Below, in pieces: positions 17,995-27,010 of a stretch of 64,000 bases of DNA. Position 1 is the first letter of the stretch. Each line of letters starts with the position of its first letter. Under the pieces are notes generated by a model. That model did no database searches and had not been told where the DNA came from. It saw only the letters and a program-made list of their open reading frames with translations. The translations under genes were made by a program, and so were the position numbers. This stretch comes from Polyangium fumosum (GTDB lineage Bacteria > Myxococcota_A > Polyangia > Polyangiales > Polyangiaceae): NCBI RefSeq assembly GCF_005144585.1, contig NZ_SSMQ01000004.1, positions 239,107-303,106 of the forward strand, read 5' to 3'.

Positions 17995-18190
17995 CGGGTG
18001 AAATCTACAAGGACACCCCGGCGCGCTCAACGTCGGCAAAGGCACGGCGCGCCACGTGCGCAGCCGCGTCGGCAGGATCCCACCCGTGGCCGCGTCCACC
18101 GCTTCGCAGGCACCTGTCGAATTTCGGGCGCTCATCGTCGATGTTCTGCACTTTCGGAACAGACAGGCCCAAGATCGCCCCCCTCCCCCC

Positions 18191-18218
18191 TTGCCGGCAC
18201 GGCGCGTGCCTCTACCGT
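18191..18218 (+). promoter_or_regulatory. Possible sigma-70 promoter for the exported-protein pair
   Basis: TTGCCG (18191-18196) and TACCGT (18213-18218) are 16 bases apart, about 65 bases before the GTG of the first exported protein. The match is weak. Confidence 0.3.
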
Positions 18219-18282
18219 GATAGCTCGCTGGATGCCGCGATCTCCTTTTCGCGCGCCGGCGCCTTCGCCACGAGGTAACACC

Positions 18283-19515
18283 GTGCGATCACCTCCCCGA
18301 CGCCTCCTCTCGTCCGCGCTGCTCACCGCCCCGCTCCTCGCGTTCGCGGCGCCCGCCGCGGCGGATGACGCCCCGCCCGCGCTCCGCTGGGACCAGCCCG
18401 TGAGCTGTTACAACCTGAAGGAGGGAAAGACGCTCCGCGTCCAATGCACGCAGGACGCCAAAGGAGAGACGTGCCTCGTCGCCCCCGGCGAGATGGTCGG
18501 CATCGGCGATCCGCTCGACAAGGTCCAGCCCTGCACGCCCTACAACGATGACGCCTACCGCGCGCTCGCGCGCCGCGCCCGCATCGTCCCCGCGATCGCC
18601 GAGGCGCCGCCCGGGTATGCGCGCGGCGAGAGCGGCCGGGCCTTCCAGGTCAAATTCGACCTGTTGAACCGCTTCTACATCGGCGTCGGTTGGGCTCCCA
18701 CCCTGCAATCGACCCGCGGGTTCGCCCTCCCCCCGGGCTTCCCGTTTGCCCGGGCGAACGCCGAGATGGGCATCCACCTCAGCATTCTCTCGCCGCGACG
18801 GCGCGCCCGGCACGACCTCCGCCTCCTCGAAGGCAGCGCGACGTTCGCCGACCTCGAGCTCCGCGGCACGCTCCTCTCCTACGATTACCAGCACGAGCAC
18901 AGGCGCCCGCTCTTCTGGATCAGCACCTTCTTCGGCGAGCCCGACGTTTTCCCGATCCTGCCGCGCATGGGCTTTGGCTTCCGCGTCCTCTCCGTCCTCG
19001 ATCGCCAGCCCTCCTTCCGCGACGCCCTCGACATGGAGTTCGGCGAGTTCCACGTCGCCTGGAACCCCTGGCAATCCGACGACATGTACAGCCACCTCCG
19101 CGTCGAAATCGGCGGCAATTTCGGCGCGCACTGGCAGGATCGGACGATCGTCTCCGGCAAATCGGGCAATTATTTCATCGGCCCCACGGCCGCGATCGAG
19201 ACGCGCATCAGCCTCGGCAAAGGCGGCCTGCATTATCTCTTCAGCGACCTCACGTTCCGGCGCCCCACCATCGTCGCCGGCGAGCTCACGGGCGAGACCG
19301 TCAATCGCCTCGCGGGCTCGTTCGCGTACGAGGGCGTGCTCATCGCGATCAACGACCAGCCGATCTCGGCCCGCCTCGCGGCCGAGGGCCGCACGCAAAA
19401 CGATTTCGTGCGTGATGTCCGGGCGGTCGAGCTCCGCTTCTTCGCGGGCCTGCGCATGTCCTTCGGCGCCCCGCCGCGCGTCTTCGAGCCGATGCCCGCC
19501 TTCGAGGACCCGTGA
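18283..19515 (+). CDS. Exported protein, paralogue 1
   Basis: A 410-residue protein. GTG 18283 is chosen because GAGG lies seven bases upstream and it opens a signal peptide (LLSSALLTAPLLAFAAPAAA, cleavage before DD). The mature part is beta-rich with phrases such as FQVKFDLLNRFYIGVGWAP, MGIHLSILSPRR and LIAINDQPISARLAAEG. The pattern suggests a periplasmic or outer-membrane beta-barrel-like protein. It is paralogous to the next gene and overlaps it by four bases (GTGA). Function is unknown. Confidence 0.7.
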   Translation: MRSPPRRLLSSALLTAPLLAFAAPAAADDAPPALRWDQPVSCYNLKEGKTLRVQCTQDAKGETCLVAPGEMVGIGDPLDKVQPCTPYNDDAYRALARRARIVPAIAEAPPGYARGESGRAFQVKFDLLNRFYIGVGWAPTLQSTRGFALPPGFPFARANAEMGIHLSILSPRRRARHDLRLLEGSATFADLELRGTLLSYDYQHEHRRPLFWISTFFGEPDVFPILPRMGFGFRVLSVLDRQPSFRDALDMEFGEFHVAWNPWQSDDMYSHLRVEIGGNFGAHWQDRTIVSGKSGNYFIGPTAAIETRISLGKGGLHYLFSDLTFRRPTIVAGELTGETVNRLAGSFAYEGVLIAINDQPISARLAAEGRTQNDFVRDVRAVELRFFAGLRMSFGAPPRVFEPMPAFEDP

Positions 19516-20615
19516 TCCGACGCTCCCTCACCGCCGCGATCGCCGCGATCGCCATCACCTCCGCGCCCATGGCCGCGGCGGATGAGGGGGGTTTGGGGGC
19601 GCAGCTCGGCTTGCCCGAGCGTAGCCCCCAAGCGTTGGACGACTTTATCCATTCGCCCAAGGGCCGCACCTTCCGCGTGCGTTTTGATCCCGAGAGCCGC
19701 ATTCGCCTCGGCGCCGCCGCCTCCGGCGCGCGCAAGGAGAACGGCCGCATCACCCCCGCGCTCGAGATCCACGCGGGCATCTCCGTCCGCCGCCGGTATG
19801 CCTTCGGCGAGGGCCCCTCGCGGATCGAATGGCAATTCGATCAACGTATCCTCTCGGGCTTCGTCGCCCCCTTCGCCCGCCCGTTCGGCGACATGCCCTC
19901 CTTCGACACCGTCCTTTACGGCGCCGCCGCGCACCGCCACGACCTCGCGCCGCGTATCGTCCTGCCCTCCTCGCCGCCGCTCAGCATTCCTTTCCCCTTC
20001 GACGTCGGCTTCGACGCCGAGTTCGGACGCGTCACCGTCCCGCGGGCCCTGCCCACGGGCGCCGCGGACGGCGGGGCCATCCCCTTCCTCCGCGTTTCCG
20101 TCGCGCGCGCGACCGCCTACCTCGATCCTTTGCGCTCCAACCATCCCGGCCGCAGCCTCGAGCTCGGCGTGGGCGTGCGGTACGACCTCGACGCCTACGG
20201 CGCGCAACGCGGCACTGGCCCCGCGGACTCGATCGCGCGCCCTCGCCTCGTGCACCGCGTCGCGCCTGGCACGGCGGGCTCGATCCGCTTCCGCTTCGAA
20301 ACGCAGGACGGGCTCCTCTCGCTCGACACCCGCGCCGAGATCACCCCGCACTGGACCAGCGAACGCACGTGGAAGCTCGCCGCGCTCGGCTACGGCCGCG
20401 TCGAGCGCACGATCCTCGCGATCAACGACGAGCCGATCTCCGTCTTCCTCGAAGGCAGCTACCGCCTCGTCCCGCCCACGCTCGAGCTCGCCACGCTGCA
20501 TGACGTGCGCGCGAGCCTCGGCATCAGCTTCGGGCTCGATCTCACGCCGGACCCGCGCGTGAAGAAGATCCCACCGCGCTCGCGGCAGATCCCGACGACC
20601 ACGCCCGCCCCCTGA
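19512..20615 (+). CDS. Exported protein, paralogue 2
   Basis: A 367-residue protein starting at a GTG that overlaps the upstream stop. The signal peptide is SLTAAIAAIAITSAPMAAADE. It shares blocks with its neighbour, for example VRFDPESRIRLGAA and ILAINDEPISVFLEGS, so the pair arose by tandem duplication. Immediately after the signal peptide an interspersed GC-rich repeat is inserted in frame, coding GGLGAQLGLPERSPQAL. Probably an envelope protein; role unknown. Confidence 0.7.
   Translation: MIRRSLTAAIAAIAITSAPMAAADEGGLGAQLGLPERSPQALDDFIHSPKGRTFRVRFDPESRIRLGAAASGARKENGRITPALEIHAGISVRRRYAFGEGPSRIEWQFDQRILSGFVAPFARPFGDMPSFDTVLYGAAAHRHDLAPRIVLPSSPPLSIPFPFDVGFDAEFGRVTVPRALPTGAADGGAIPFLRVSVARATAYLDPLRSNHPGRSLELGVGVRYDLDAYGAQRGTGPADSIARPRLVHRVAPGTAGSIRFRFETQDGLLSLDTRAEITPHWTSERTWKLAALGYGRVERTILAINDEPISVFLEGSYRLVPPTLELATLHDVRASLGISFGLDLTPDPRVKKIPPRSRQIPTTTPAP
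19586..19635 (+). repeat. Interspersed GC-rich repeat, copy B (inside a gene)
   Basis: Carries GGGGTTTGGGGGCGCAG then CTCGGCTTGCCCGAGCG. It lies in frame just after the signal peptide of the second exported paralogue. The first paralogue has no equivalent, so it looks like an insertion. Confidence 0.75.
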
Positions 20616-20641
20616 ACGTCGATTCCTTCGACCCCAAACGA

Positions 20642-22123
20642 TCAGTGCACGGGAGACGCAGGCGTGGGCGCAGGCTCCACGACCTTCGTCTCCATGGGCA
20701 CGTCCGGGAAAAACAGCGCCCCGACGAACGCGAGGACGCCGAGCACCGCGATCATCCAGAACACCGTCCCGAGGCCTGCGTCGAGCAGCCCGGCGATACG
20801 CTGCACGACGTCGGGCCCGAGCGCGGACATCCCCTCACGCGAGAGCGCTCGGCTCGCCGCGTCGCTCGGGAGTGTTGGGTCCTTCCGAAGCGAGGCCACG
20901 ATCACGCCGCCCATCACGCCGACCGCGACGGCACCACCCATCGTCCGGAAGAACATCGTGCTCGCGGTCGCCACGCCGCGCTGCTCCCAGCGCACCGAGG
21001 TCTGCACCGAGATGACGAGCGCCGTGTTGGCGCAGCCCATCCCGATCCCGAAGAGCCCGGTCACGACGCGCAGCGCGAGGGGCCCTTGGTCGGCGACGAG
21101 GGGCAAGGCGACCGCGGCCGCCGCCGTGCAACCCATCCCGAAACGAACGAGGGCACGAAAGCCGACCCGCGGGAGGATCCTCCCGCTGAGCGTGCTCGCG
21201 ATGGGCCACGAGACGAGCATCGGCGTGATGGAGCTCCCTGCTTGTGTCGGCGTCCCGCCGAGCACGCCCTGGATGAAGAGCGGCACGTACGTGAGGAGGG
21301 CGATCATCGCGCCGCCGATGACCGCGCCGATCGCGGACGAGAGCGCCATCACCCGGCGCGCAAAGAGCGAGAGCGGCAGGAGCGGCTCCTCGGCGCGACG
21401 CTCGACGAAGACGAAGGCCACGAGCAGGAGCGGCGTGGCGAGGATGAAGGCTCCGGACTTGTGCACCCCGGAGCTCGCGATGAGCAGCGACGTCACGAAG
21501 CCCGCGAGCAGCAAGGCCCCTGCGAGATCGAGGCGCCGCGTCTTTCGCTCCACGCGCTCGTGCAAGGCCGTCGCGACGAGCGCCGCCGCCGCCACGCCGA
21601 AGGGCAGGTTCATGTAGAAGACCCAGCGCCAGGACACGTTCTCGACGATCACGCCGCCGATGATCGGCCCGACGAGGCCAAAGAACCCCCACGCCGCGCC
21701 GATGTACCCTTGCAGCTTCGAGCGCTCCTCGATGCCGAAGATGTCGCCGATGATCGTGACCGGCATCGGCTGCATGGCCCCGGCGCCGAGCCCCTGGATC
21801 GCGCGGAACGCGATGAGCGCGGGCATCGACTGCGCGGCGCCGCTCGCCGCCGATCCCAGGAGGAAGATCGCGATCCCCGCGAGCAGCACGGGCTTTCGCC
21901 CATGCAGATCCGCGAGCTTGCCGAAGATGGGGACCGAGATCGCCGAGGTGATCAGGTAGGCGTTCGTGACCCACGCGTAATACTCGATGCCGCCGAGATC
22001 CCCGGTGACGGTGGGCATCGCGGTGGCCACGACGGTCGCCTCGAGCGCGGCCATGGCGAGGGCGAGCACGAGGCCCGCGACGGTCAGGCCTCTGTGCGTG
22101 CGTCGTTCGTCTGGAACCGACAT
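20642..22123 (-). CDS. DHA2-family MFS drug:H+ antiporter
   Basis: A 493-residue, 14-helix MFS exporter. Start ATG 22123 (MSVPDERRTHRG) places a short cytosolic tail before helix 1. MFS motif A is GKLADLHGRKPVL between helices 2 and 3, and antiporter motif C is GFFGLVGPIIGG in helix 5. The EmrB/QacA type is indicated by the 14-helix length. It expels toxic organic compounds in exchange for protons. It converges on the exported-protein pair with only 26 bases between. Confidence 0.9.
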   Translation of the reverse strand: MSVPDERRTHRGLTVAGLVLALAMAALEATVVATAMPTVTGDLGGIEYYAWVTNAYLITSAISVPIFGKLADLHGRKPVLLAGIAIFLLGSAASGAAQSMPALIAFRAIQGLGAGAMQPMPVTIIGDIFGIEERSKLQGYIGAAWGFFGLVGPIIGGVIVENVSWRWVFYMNLPFGVAAAALVATALHERVERKTRRLDLAGALLLAGFVTSLLIASSGVHKSGAFILATPLLLVAFVFVERRAEEPLLPLSLFARRVMALSSAIGAVIGGAMIALLTYVPLFIQGVLGGTPTQAGSSITPMLVSWPIASTLSGRILPRVGFRALVRFGMGCTAAAAVALPLVADQGPLALRVVTGLFGIGMGCANTALVISVQTSVRWEQRGVATASTMFFRTMGGAVAVGVMGGVIVASLRKDPTLPSDAASRALSREGMSALGPDVVQRIAGLLDAGLGTVFWMIAVLGVLAFVGALFFPDVPMETKVVEPAPTPASPVH

Positions 22124-22177
22124 GGCCAAGACGGTGTGGTTACTCCGCGGCCAGCGCCCGCGCAACCACGGCTCCGC

Positions 22178-23233
22178 TCAGAACACGCCGAATTGCCGCA
22201 CGAGACCCGCGATCTCGTCGTCCTCGTGAAAGAAGACGCGATCGAGCCCCTCCTGGAACGTGTAGGTCAAGCTCGTCGCTTCCTTGAACAGCGCGTCGTC
22301 CCCGAAGGCTTCGAACGGCAGATCCGAGAGATGCCGGCGTTTGCCCTCGTCGGAGAGGATGCCCATGAACGCGTCGTACGAGCCGATCACCTTCTGCGCG
22401 GTGTCCGCGGAGATCGAAGGTCGGAGCAGCACCTCGCACATCTGCTCCAGCGGCGAGAGGCGCAGCCGCTCGCGCAGGAACCGCACGACGCGCGCAGGAT
22501 CCACGCCGCCCTCGCCGCGCCGGAACTCGCCCTTGCCGAAGAGCTCGAGCGAGAAGCACGCGAGCATCCCGCTCGCGAAGAGCAACTTCCGGCTCGTGCG
22601 CAGCTTGACGTTGCGCAGCGCCCAGCCGCCCTTGAAGCCCTGCTTGTTCACGAAATCCACGGTGATCGTGCGCCAGTACCGGATGATGTCGTTCAGCAGG
22701 AAACGCGGCACGAGCTTCGAACGCTTGGAGAACAAAAGACCACGGTCGTCGCCGACGTAGCGGTGCAGCACGAGATCCACGACCCGCTCGAGCGCGTCGC
22801 GCTGACCGATCGCGATCGACTCGAGCAGGAACAGGATGCGCTGCGTGGTGTTGCGGTTCGTGTCGTCGTGCCCGCCGATGAGGTGCAGGAGCGGGTGGCT
22901 GAAGGACACGTTGTCGAAGACGCCAAAGGGGCTCGGCGGCTGGAACTTCGCCTCGTGCAGGATCTTCGTGATCGCGAGGGCCTTGTCGAAGTGGACCCGA
23001 TCGGCGCGCCCGTCCACGAGCAGCGTCCAGTCGATGTCGCTGCCCGACGTGTACTCGCCGCGGGCAAACGAGCCGAAGACGACGATGCTCGCGTCCTCCG
23101 GGTCGTGCCCCTGCAGGAGCTCGCGCAGGGTGCAGAGCGTCTGCGCGGAGAGGTCACGCGCGGCGAGCACGTGCGGAAAGGCGCGGCCTGCCTTCGCTTC
23201 GAGTCGCTGGATCACCTCGGATTTCGCTTCCAT
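22178..23233 (-). CDS. Pol-beta-like nucleotidyltransferase domain protein
   Basis: A 351-residue protein. ATG 23233 has AGGA seven bases upstream. The N-terminal domain holds the signature GSFARGEYTSGSDIDW (GS then D-x-D), with intact metal-binding acids, so it should transfer NMP to a protein, RNA or small molecule. The long helical C-terminal half (RFLLNDIIRYWRTITVDF, KLRTSRKLLFASGML) resembles DUF294-like or toxin-type NTases. No antitoxin partner is evident. It diverges from the amphi-Trp gene. Confidence 0.75.
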   Translation of the reverse strand: MEAKSEVIQRLEAKAGRAFPHVLAARDLSAQTLCTLRELLQGHDPEDASIVVFGSFARGEYTSGSDIDWTLLVDGRADRVHFDKALAITKILHEAKFQPPSPFGVFDNVSFSHPLLHLIGGHDDTNRNTTQRILFLLESIAIGQRDALERVVDLVLHRYVGDDRGLLFSKRSKLVPRFLLNDIIRYWRTITVDFVNKQGFKGGWALRNVKLRTSRKLLFASGMLACFSLELFGKGEFRRGEGGVDPARVVRFLRERLRLSPLEQMCEVLLRPSISADTAQKVIGSYDAFMGILSDEGKRRHLSDLPFEAFGDDALFKEATSLTYTFQEGLDRVFFHEDDEIAGLVRQFGVF

Positions 23234-23312
23234 TCGGTTTTCCTGAGGGTGGCGGACACTAGCACATGCCTCCCGTGGACATCGCGACGATGAGCCGATT
23301 ATCCTCCCAGCC

Positions 23313-23555
23313 ATGGCGAGAGACGTCACGCGCATCCGCACGAGGGATGAGTTCGTCGCGCTCCTCCGCCGCGTCGCCGACGCGGTCGAACGAGGCGAGC
23401 CGTTCCGCGTCCAGGTCGGCGGTGTTCGGGTCACGGTCCCGTACGACGCCGAGCTCTCGATCGAGCACGAGGCCGAGGGCGACGCCGAGGAGATCGAGAT
23501 GCAGCTCCGCTGGCGCCGCGGGCAAGCCGAGAGCGACGGCGCCGACAGCACATGA
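23313..23555 (+). CDS. Amphi-Trp domain protein
   Basis: An 80-residue protein with the amphi-Trp pattern: a helical start (TRDEFVALLRRVADAVERGE), a beta hairpin (FRVQVGGVRVTVPYDAELSIEHEAEG) and the closing EIEMQLRWRR with the conserved Trp. The family is small and poorly characterised. It overlaps the ribonuclease gene by four bases (ATGA), so the two are made together. Confidence 0.8.
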   Translation: MARDVTRIRTRDEFVALLRRVADAVERGEPFRVQVGGVRVTVPYDAELSIEHEAEGDAEEIEMQLRWRRGQAESDGADST

Positions 23556-25423
23556 ACGACAACACGGCACGCGGGCGCATCTCCGTTCATCCCCGCGGGT
23601 TCGGGTTCTTCGTCGTCGAAGGCACGACCCCGATCTCCGCGTTCATCACGCCCCCGGATCTGAACCCCTTCCTCGACGGCGACGTCGTGAGCGCGCGGCT
23701 CAGCTCCGACGGCAGCGGCCGCTTCGTCGCCACCGAGCTCGCGCTCGTCAGCCGCCCCCGCGCCGAGGTCTTCGGCAGCGTCGCCCTCCGCGGCGGCAAA
23801 CGCTACCTGCGGATCGATCGCTCCGTGGCGAACACGGACTGGCCCCTCGACACCACGAACGAGCTCGCCGAAGGCACGCACGTCGTGGCCGAAGTCTCGG
23901 GTGATCGCCTCGTCGTCGCGCGTCTCGTGCCCGAGGGCGCCGACCTCGGCGTCGAGCGTTGCATCGCGCGGCACGGCCTCCGCGCGGTCTTCGCCGACAC
24001 CCTGGAGCGCGCCGCGGAGGAAGCGGCCGCGCGACCGATCCCGATGGAGCGACGGCGTGATCTCCGGAGCGTCCCGACCGTGACCATCGACGCGGCGTCC
24101 ACGCGGGACATCGACGACGCGCTCTCGGCGTACCCGGCCGACACGAGCGGCGCGCTCCGCGTGCTCGTCTCCATCGCCGACGTCGACGTGTTCGTCCCCG
24201 AGCGCTCGGCCCTCGATCGCGAGGCGCGCCTGCGCGGCACGAGCGTCTACCTCGCAGGCCGCGTGCTGCCGATGCTCCCCGAGGCCATCTCGTCGCGCGC
24301 GGCGAGCCTCGTCGAGGGCGAGGACCGCCCTGCGCTCACGGCCGAGCTCCGCATCGATCCCGAGGGTCGCATCACCTCGGTCGACGTCTACGAGAGCCTC
24401 GTCCGCTCGCGCGCGCGCCTCACGTACGACGCCGTCGACACCTTCCTCGCCGAGGGCCACGCCGAGGGCGTCCCGCACGCCGTCGAGAGCACGCTGCGCT
24501 GGCTGCGCACGGCGGTCGCGCGCCTCGGGGCCGTTCGCGCCGCGCGGGGTGGCGTCAACCTCGCGCGCGAGGAGGCGCGTATCGAGCTCGACGCGCGCAC
24601 GGGCGAGCCGACGGCGGTCGAAGCGCACCACGAGACGCCTGCGCACAGGCTCGTCGAGCGGCTCATGGTCGCGGCGAACGAGGCCGTCGCGGATTGGCTC
24701 GTCGCGCGGGGCCTGCCCGGCATCTACCGCGTCCACGACGAGCCCTCGCCCGAGCGCGTCCGCACGCTCGCGCAGCTCGCGCACAACTTCGGCATCGAGG
24801 CTGGCTTCGGCCCTCGCCTCTCGGCCCGCTCGCTCGCGGCGTTCGAGGCGCAGATCGCGGGCGCGCGCTTCGAGCCCGCGATCCGCACCGTACTCGGCCA
24901 GGCCCTCGGCCCGGCGCGCTACACGCCCGACCCCGGCGCGCACTTTGGCCTCGGCGCGCCGCTTTATCTGCATTTCACCTCGCCGATTCGCCGATACGCC
25001 GACCTCGTCGTGCACCGCATCCTCAAGCGGTACCTCGAAGGCCACCGCGATTACGAGGACATCCGCGCCGGGCTCGCCGTCCTCGCGGCTGACTGCGACA
25101 GATCCTCGCAGAACGCGGGCAAGGCGGAAGCCGAGCGCCATCGCATGCTCGTCGCGCGCCTTTATGCGGGCCGCCTCGGCGAGGAGGTCTCGGGCAACAT
25201 CGTCGCGCTGAAGCCCTTTGGCCTGCTCGTGCAGATCGCCGGCACGGGCGCGATGGGCTCCATTGCCATGGAAGTGCTTCCCGGTGGCCCGTTCCGTACC
25301 GACCTCGCGGCGCAGGCGCTCATCGGCGCGGGTGTGCGGTATGCGGTGGGGGATCGGATCACGGCGACGGTGGCGGCGGTGCATGAGGAGCTCGGGAGGA
25401 TCGATCTGGTCCCGGCGGGGTGA
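23552..25423 (+). CDS. RNase II/R family exoribonuclease
   Basis: A 623-residue RNB protein. The N-terminal cold-shock-like OB fold is RISVHPRGFGFFVVEG. The catalytic metal site is TIDAASTRDIDDALSA with the D-x-x-D-D acids, and the RNB C-terminal signature is YLHFTSPIRRYADLVVHR. A short S1-like region ends the protein (VSGNIVALKPFGLLVQI). It is shorter than E. coli RNase R and lacks its long N- and C-terminal extensions. It degrades RNA 3' to 5'. Start ATG overlaps the amphi-Trp stop. Confidence 0.9.
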   Translation: MNDNTARGRISVHPRGFGFFVVEGTTPISAFITPPDLNPFLDGDVVSARLSSDGSGRFVATELALVSRPRAEVFGSVALRGGKRYLRIDRSVANTDWPLDTTNELAEGTHVVAEVSGDRLVVARLVPEGADLGVERCIARHGLRAVFADTLERAAEEAAARPIPMERRRDLRSVPTVTIDAASTRDIDDALSAYPADTSGALRVLVSIADVDVFVPERSALDREARLRGTSVYLAGRVLPMLPEAISSRAASLVEGEDRPALTAELRIDPEGRITSVDVYESLVRSRARLTYDAVDTFLAEGHAEGVPHAVESTLRWLRTAVARLGAVRAARGGVNLAREEARIELDARTGEPTAVEAHHETPAHRLVERLMVAANEAVADWLVARGLPGIYRVHDEPSPERVRTLAQLAHNFGIEAGFGPRLSARSLAAFEAQIAGARFEPAIRTVLGQALGPARYTPDPGAHFGLGAPLYLHFTSPIRRYADLVVHRILKRYLEGHRDYEDIRAGLAVLAADCDRSSQNAGKAEAERHRMLVARLYAGRLGEEVSGNIVALKPFGLLVQIAGTGAMGSIAMEVLPGGPFRTDLAAQALIGAGVRYAVGDRITATVAAVHEELGRIDLVPAG

Positions 25424-25459
25424 CGAGGGCGTGAGGTCGGGTGACGAGGGCGCTCGCCG

Positions 25460-25585
25460 GGATGACAACGGCGTCCTGGCGTGATGACAACGGCGCTCGG
25501 CGGGAGGACTTCGGCGGGTGACGATGGGCCGCGGCCGGATGACAACGGGCTCGGGGGCGGATGACAACGGGCTCGGGGGCGGGTG
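25460..25585 (+). repeat. Short degenerate tandem repeats
   Basis: Four copies of the core GATGACAACGG lie between the ribonuclease and ATPase genes; the last two are in exact 22-base register (about 25539 and 25561) followed by GCTCGGGGGCGG. The stretch is non-coding as far as I can see. Confidence 0.6.
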
Positions 25586-25633
25586 ACGGTGGCCGCGGGG
25601 CGTGCCATGCGAGAGCGTGGTAGCTTGCATGCG

Positions 25634-27010
25634 ATGAGTGGCTCCCGTCGCGACCTCTGGAAGACCTTGCTCGATCGCTTCGATCCGGAGCTCGTGACGC
25701 GGCCGGAGTGGCGAGCAGATCGTGAGGAGAGTCCGGCGCGGAGGATCATCGCTGCGCTCGATCGCCCCCTCTCGACGCCGCCCAAGGTCCTCCTCACGGG
25801 TACCATCGGCACGGGTAAAAGTTCGGAGCTGTATCGAGTCGCCGAGGAGCGCGCGCGCCAGGGTGACGAGTTTGTCGTCGTGCTCGACCTCGTGCGACAT
25901 TTCCGGCGCGCCGTGAGTGATCTCGAGGCGCTCCAGAACGTCACATCGTGGGAGGTCTGTTTCCTCGCGGGCCTCGCGTTGATCCGGGCGGCGAAGGAGC
26001 AGCTCGGGTACGACTTCGCGAGCGAGCAGCTCGAAGGGCTCGCCGGGGCCTGGACGGGCCTCGCCAAGGCTTCGCAGGTGTCCGGCGTCGCGCCGCCGAC
26101 CATCGACATCCTCTCCGTGGTCAAATCGATGACCCTGCTTGCCTCGTCCGCCGCGGCCCCGGCCGCCGCGGTCGCTGGCGCGCCTGCTGCGGCGGGCGCG
26201 GCCGTCGCGTCGGGCTTGCGGGTGCTCTCCGAGATCGCCGGCGCGGGCAAGTGGTCCTTGCCCATGGGTCGAAAGGACACGAAGCCGCTCGAAGATCAGG
26301 ACGAGCCGATGCAGACGCTCGCGGGCCGGGTGAACCACCTCATCGCGACGTTCCAGCAGTGGAATCGCCGCGTGCTCCTCGTCATCGACGGCCTCGATCG
26401 GATCGTCGACGGCGCGCGTGCGGAGTCCTTGTTCCTGCGCTCGCAGATGATCGCCGGCCTCGACTGCGCGCTCGTCGTCTGCGCCCCGTTCGCGCTGCGC
26501 AACGACATGGCCGCGACGGAGGCGCGTGGCTTCCGGCTGCGAACGCTGCACAACGCGCCGGTGCTCGATCACCAGAACCCGAGCGCGTACGGCCCCGGCG
26601 TGCGGTTCCTCGGCGAGGTATACCGGCGCCGCGTTCAGGACCTTCGCGGCGAGAACCTGATCCCGCAGCACTTGCTCGACAAGCTGGCCTATTACTCGGG
26701 CGGCCGGGCGCGTGATTTCGTCCGGATGATCGGGATGCTGGCGGAGCGGGGCTGGGACGACGACGCGAGCGAGGCGACGGAGGCGCACGTGGACGACGTG
26801 CTCAAGGAGGCGCGCCAGCTCGTCGAGACGGGGCTCGATCGTGGGCACATCGAGGTGCTCGAGCAGGTCGCTCGGGATCCCGATCATCGGCTGCCGCCTG
26901 GGGATCTCGCGCGCGAGCTCTTGACGTATGGCCGTCTGCTGCCTTTCCCCAACGAGTCGGAATGGTTCTACCCGCACCCCCTCCTGACGCTCAACCTCGT
27001 CCGGCGCTAG
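25634..27010 (+). CDS. STAND-type P-loop ATPase
   Basis: A 458-residue ATPase starting at ATG 25634 (MSGSRRDLWK); further upstream starts in the repeat region are less likely. Walker A is GTIGTGKS (residues 56-63) and the Walker B strand is VLLVIDGLDRI (about 245-255). A small-residue-rich stretch (SSAAAPAAAVAGAPAAAG) sits between them. The C-terminal part has a winged-helix-like region (PPGDLARELLTYGRLLPF). It looks like a STAND regulatory NTPase. Its 3' end overlaps the giant NACHT gene by 49 bases, so both act in one system. Confidence 0.8.
   Translation: MSGSRRDLWKTLLDRFDPELVTRPEWRADREESPARRIIAALDRPLSTPPKVLLTGTIGTGKSSELYRVAEERARQGDEFVVVLDLVRHFRRAVSDLEALQNVTSWEVCFLAGLALIRAAKEQLGYDFASEQLEGLAGAWTGLAKASQVSGVAPPTIDILSVVKSMTLLASSAAAPAAAVAGAPAAAGAAVASGLRVLSEIAGAGKWSLPMGRKDTKPLEDQDEPMQTLAGRVNHLIATFQQWNRRVLLVIDGLDRIVDGARAESLFLRSQMIAGLDCALVVCAPFALRNDMAATEARGFRLRTLHNAPVLDHQNPSAYGPGVRFLGEVYRRRVQDLRGENLIPQHLLDKLAYYSGGRARDFVRMIGMLAERGWDDDASEATEAHVDDVLKEARQLVETGLDRGHIEVLEQVARDPDHRLPPGDLARELLTYGRLLPFPNESEWFYPHPLLTLNLVRR

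Noticed and set aside
23234..26977. Upstream extension of the nucleotidyltransferase frame to 1599 residues
   Set aside because: The upstream part covers the RNase and ATPase on the other strand; a ribosome site and domain start support ATG 23233.
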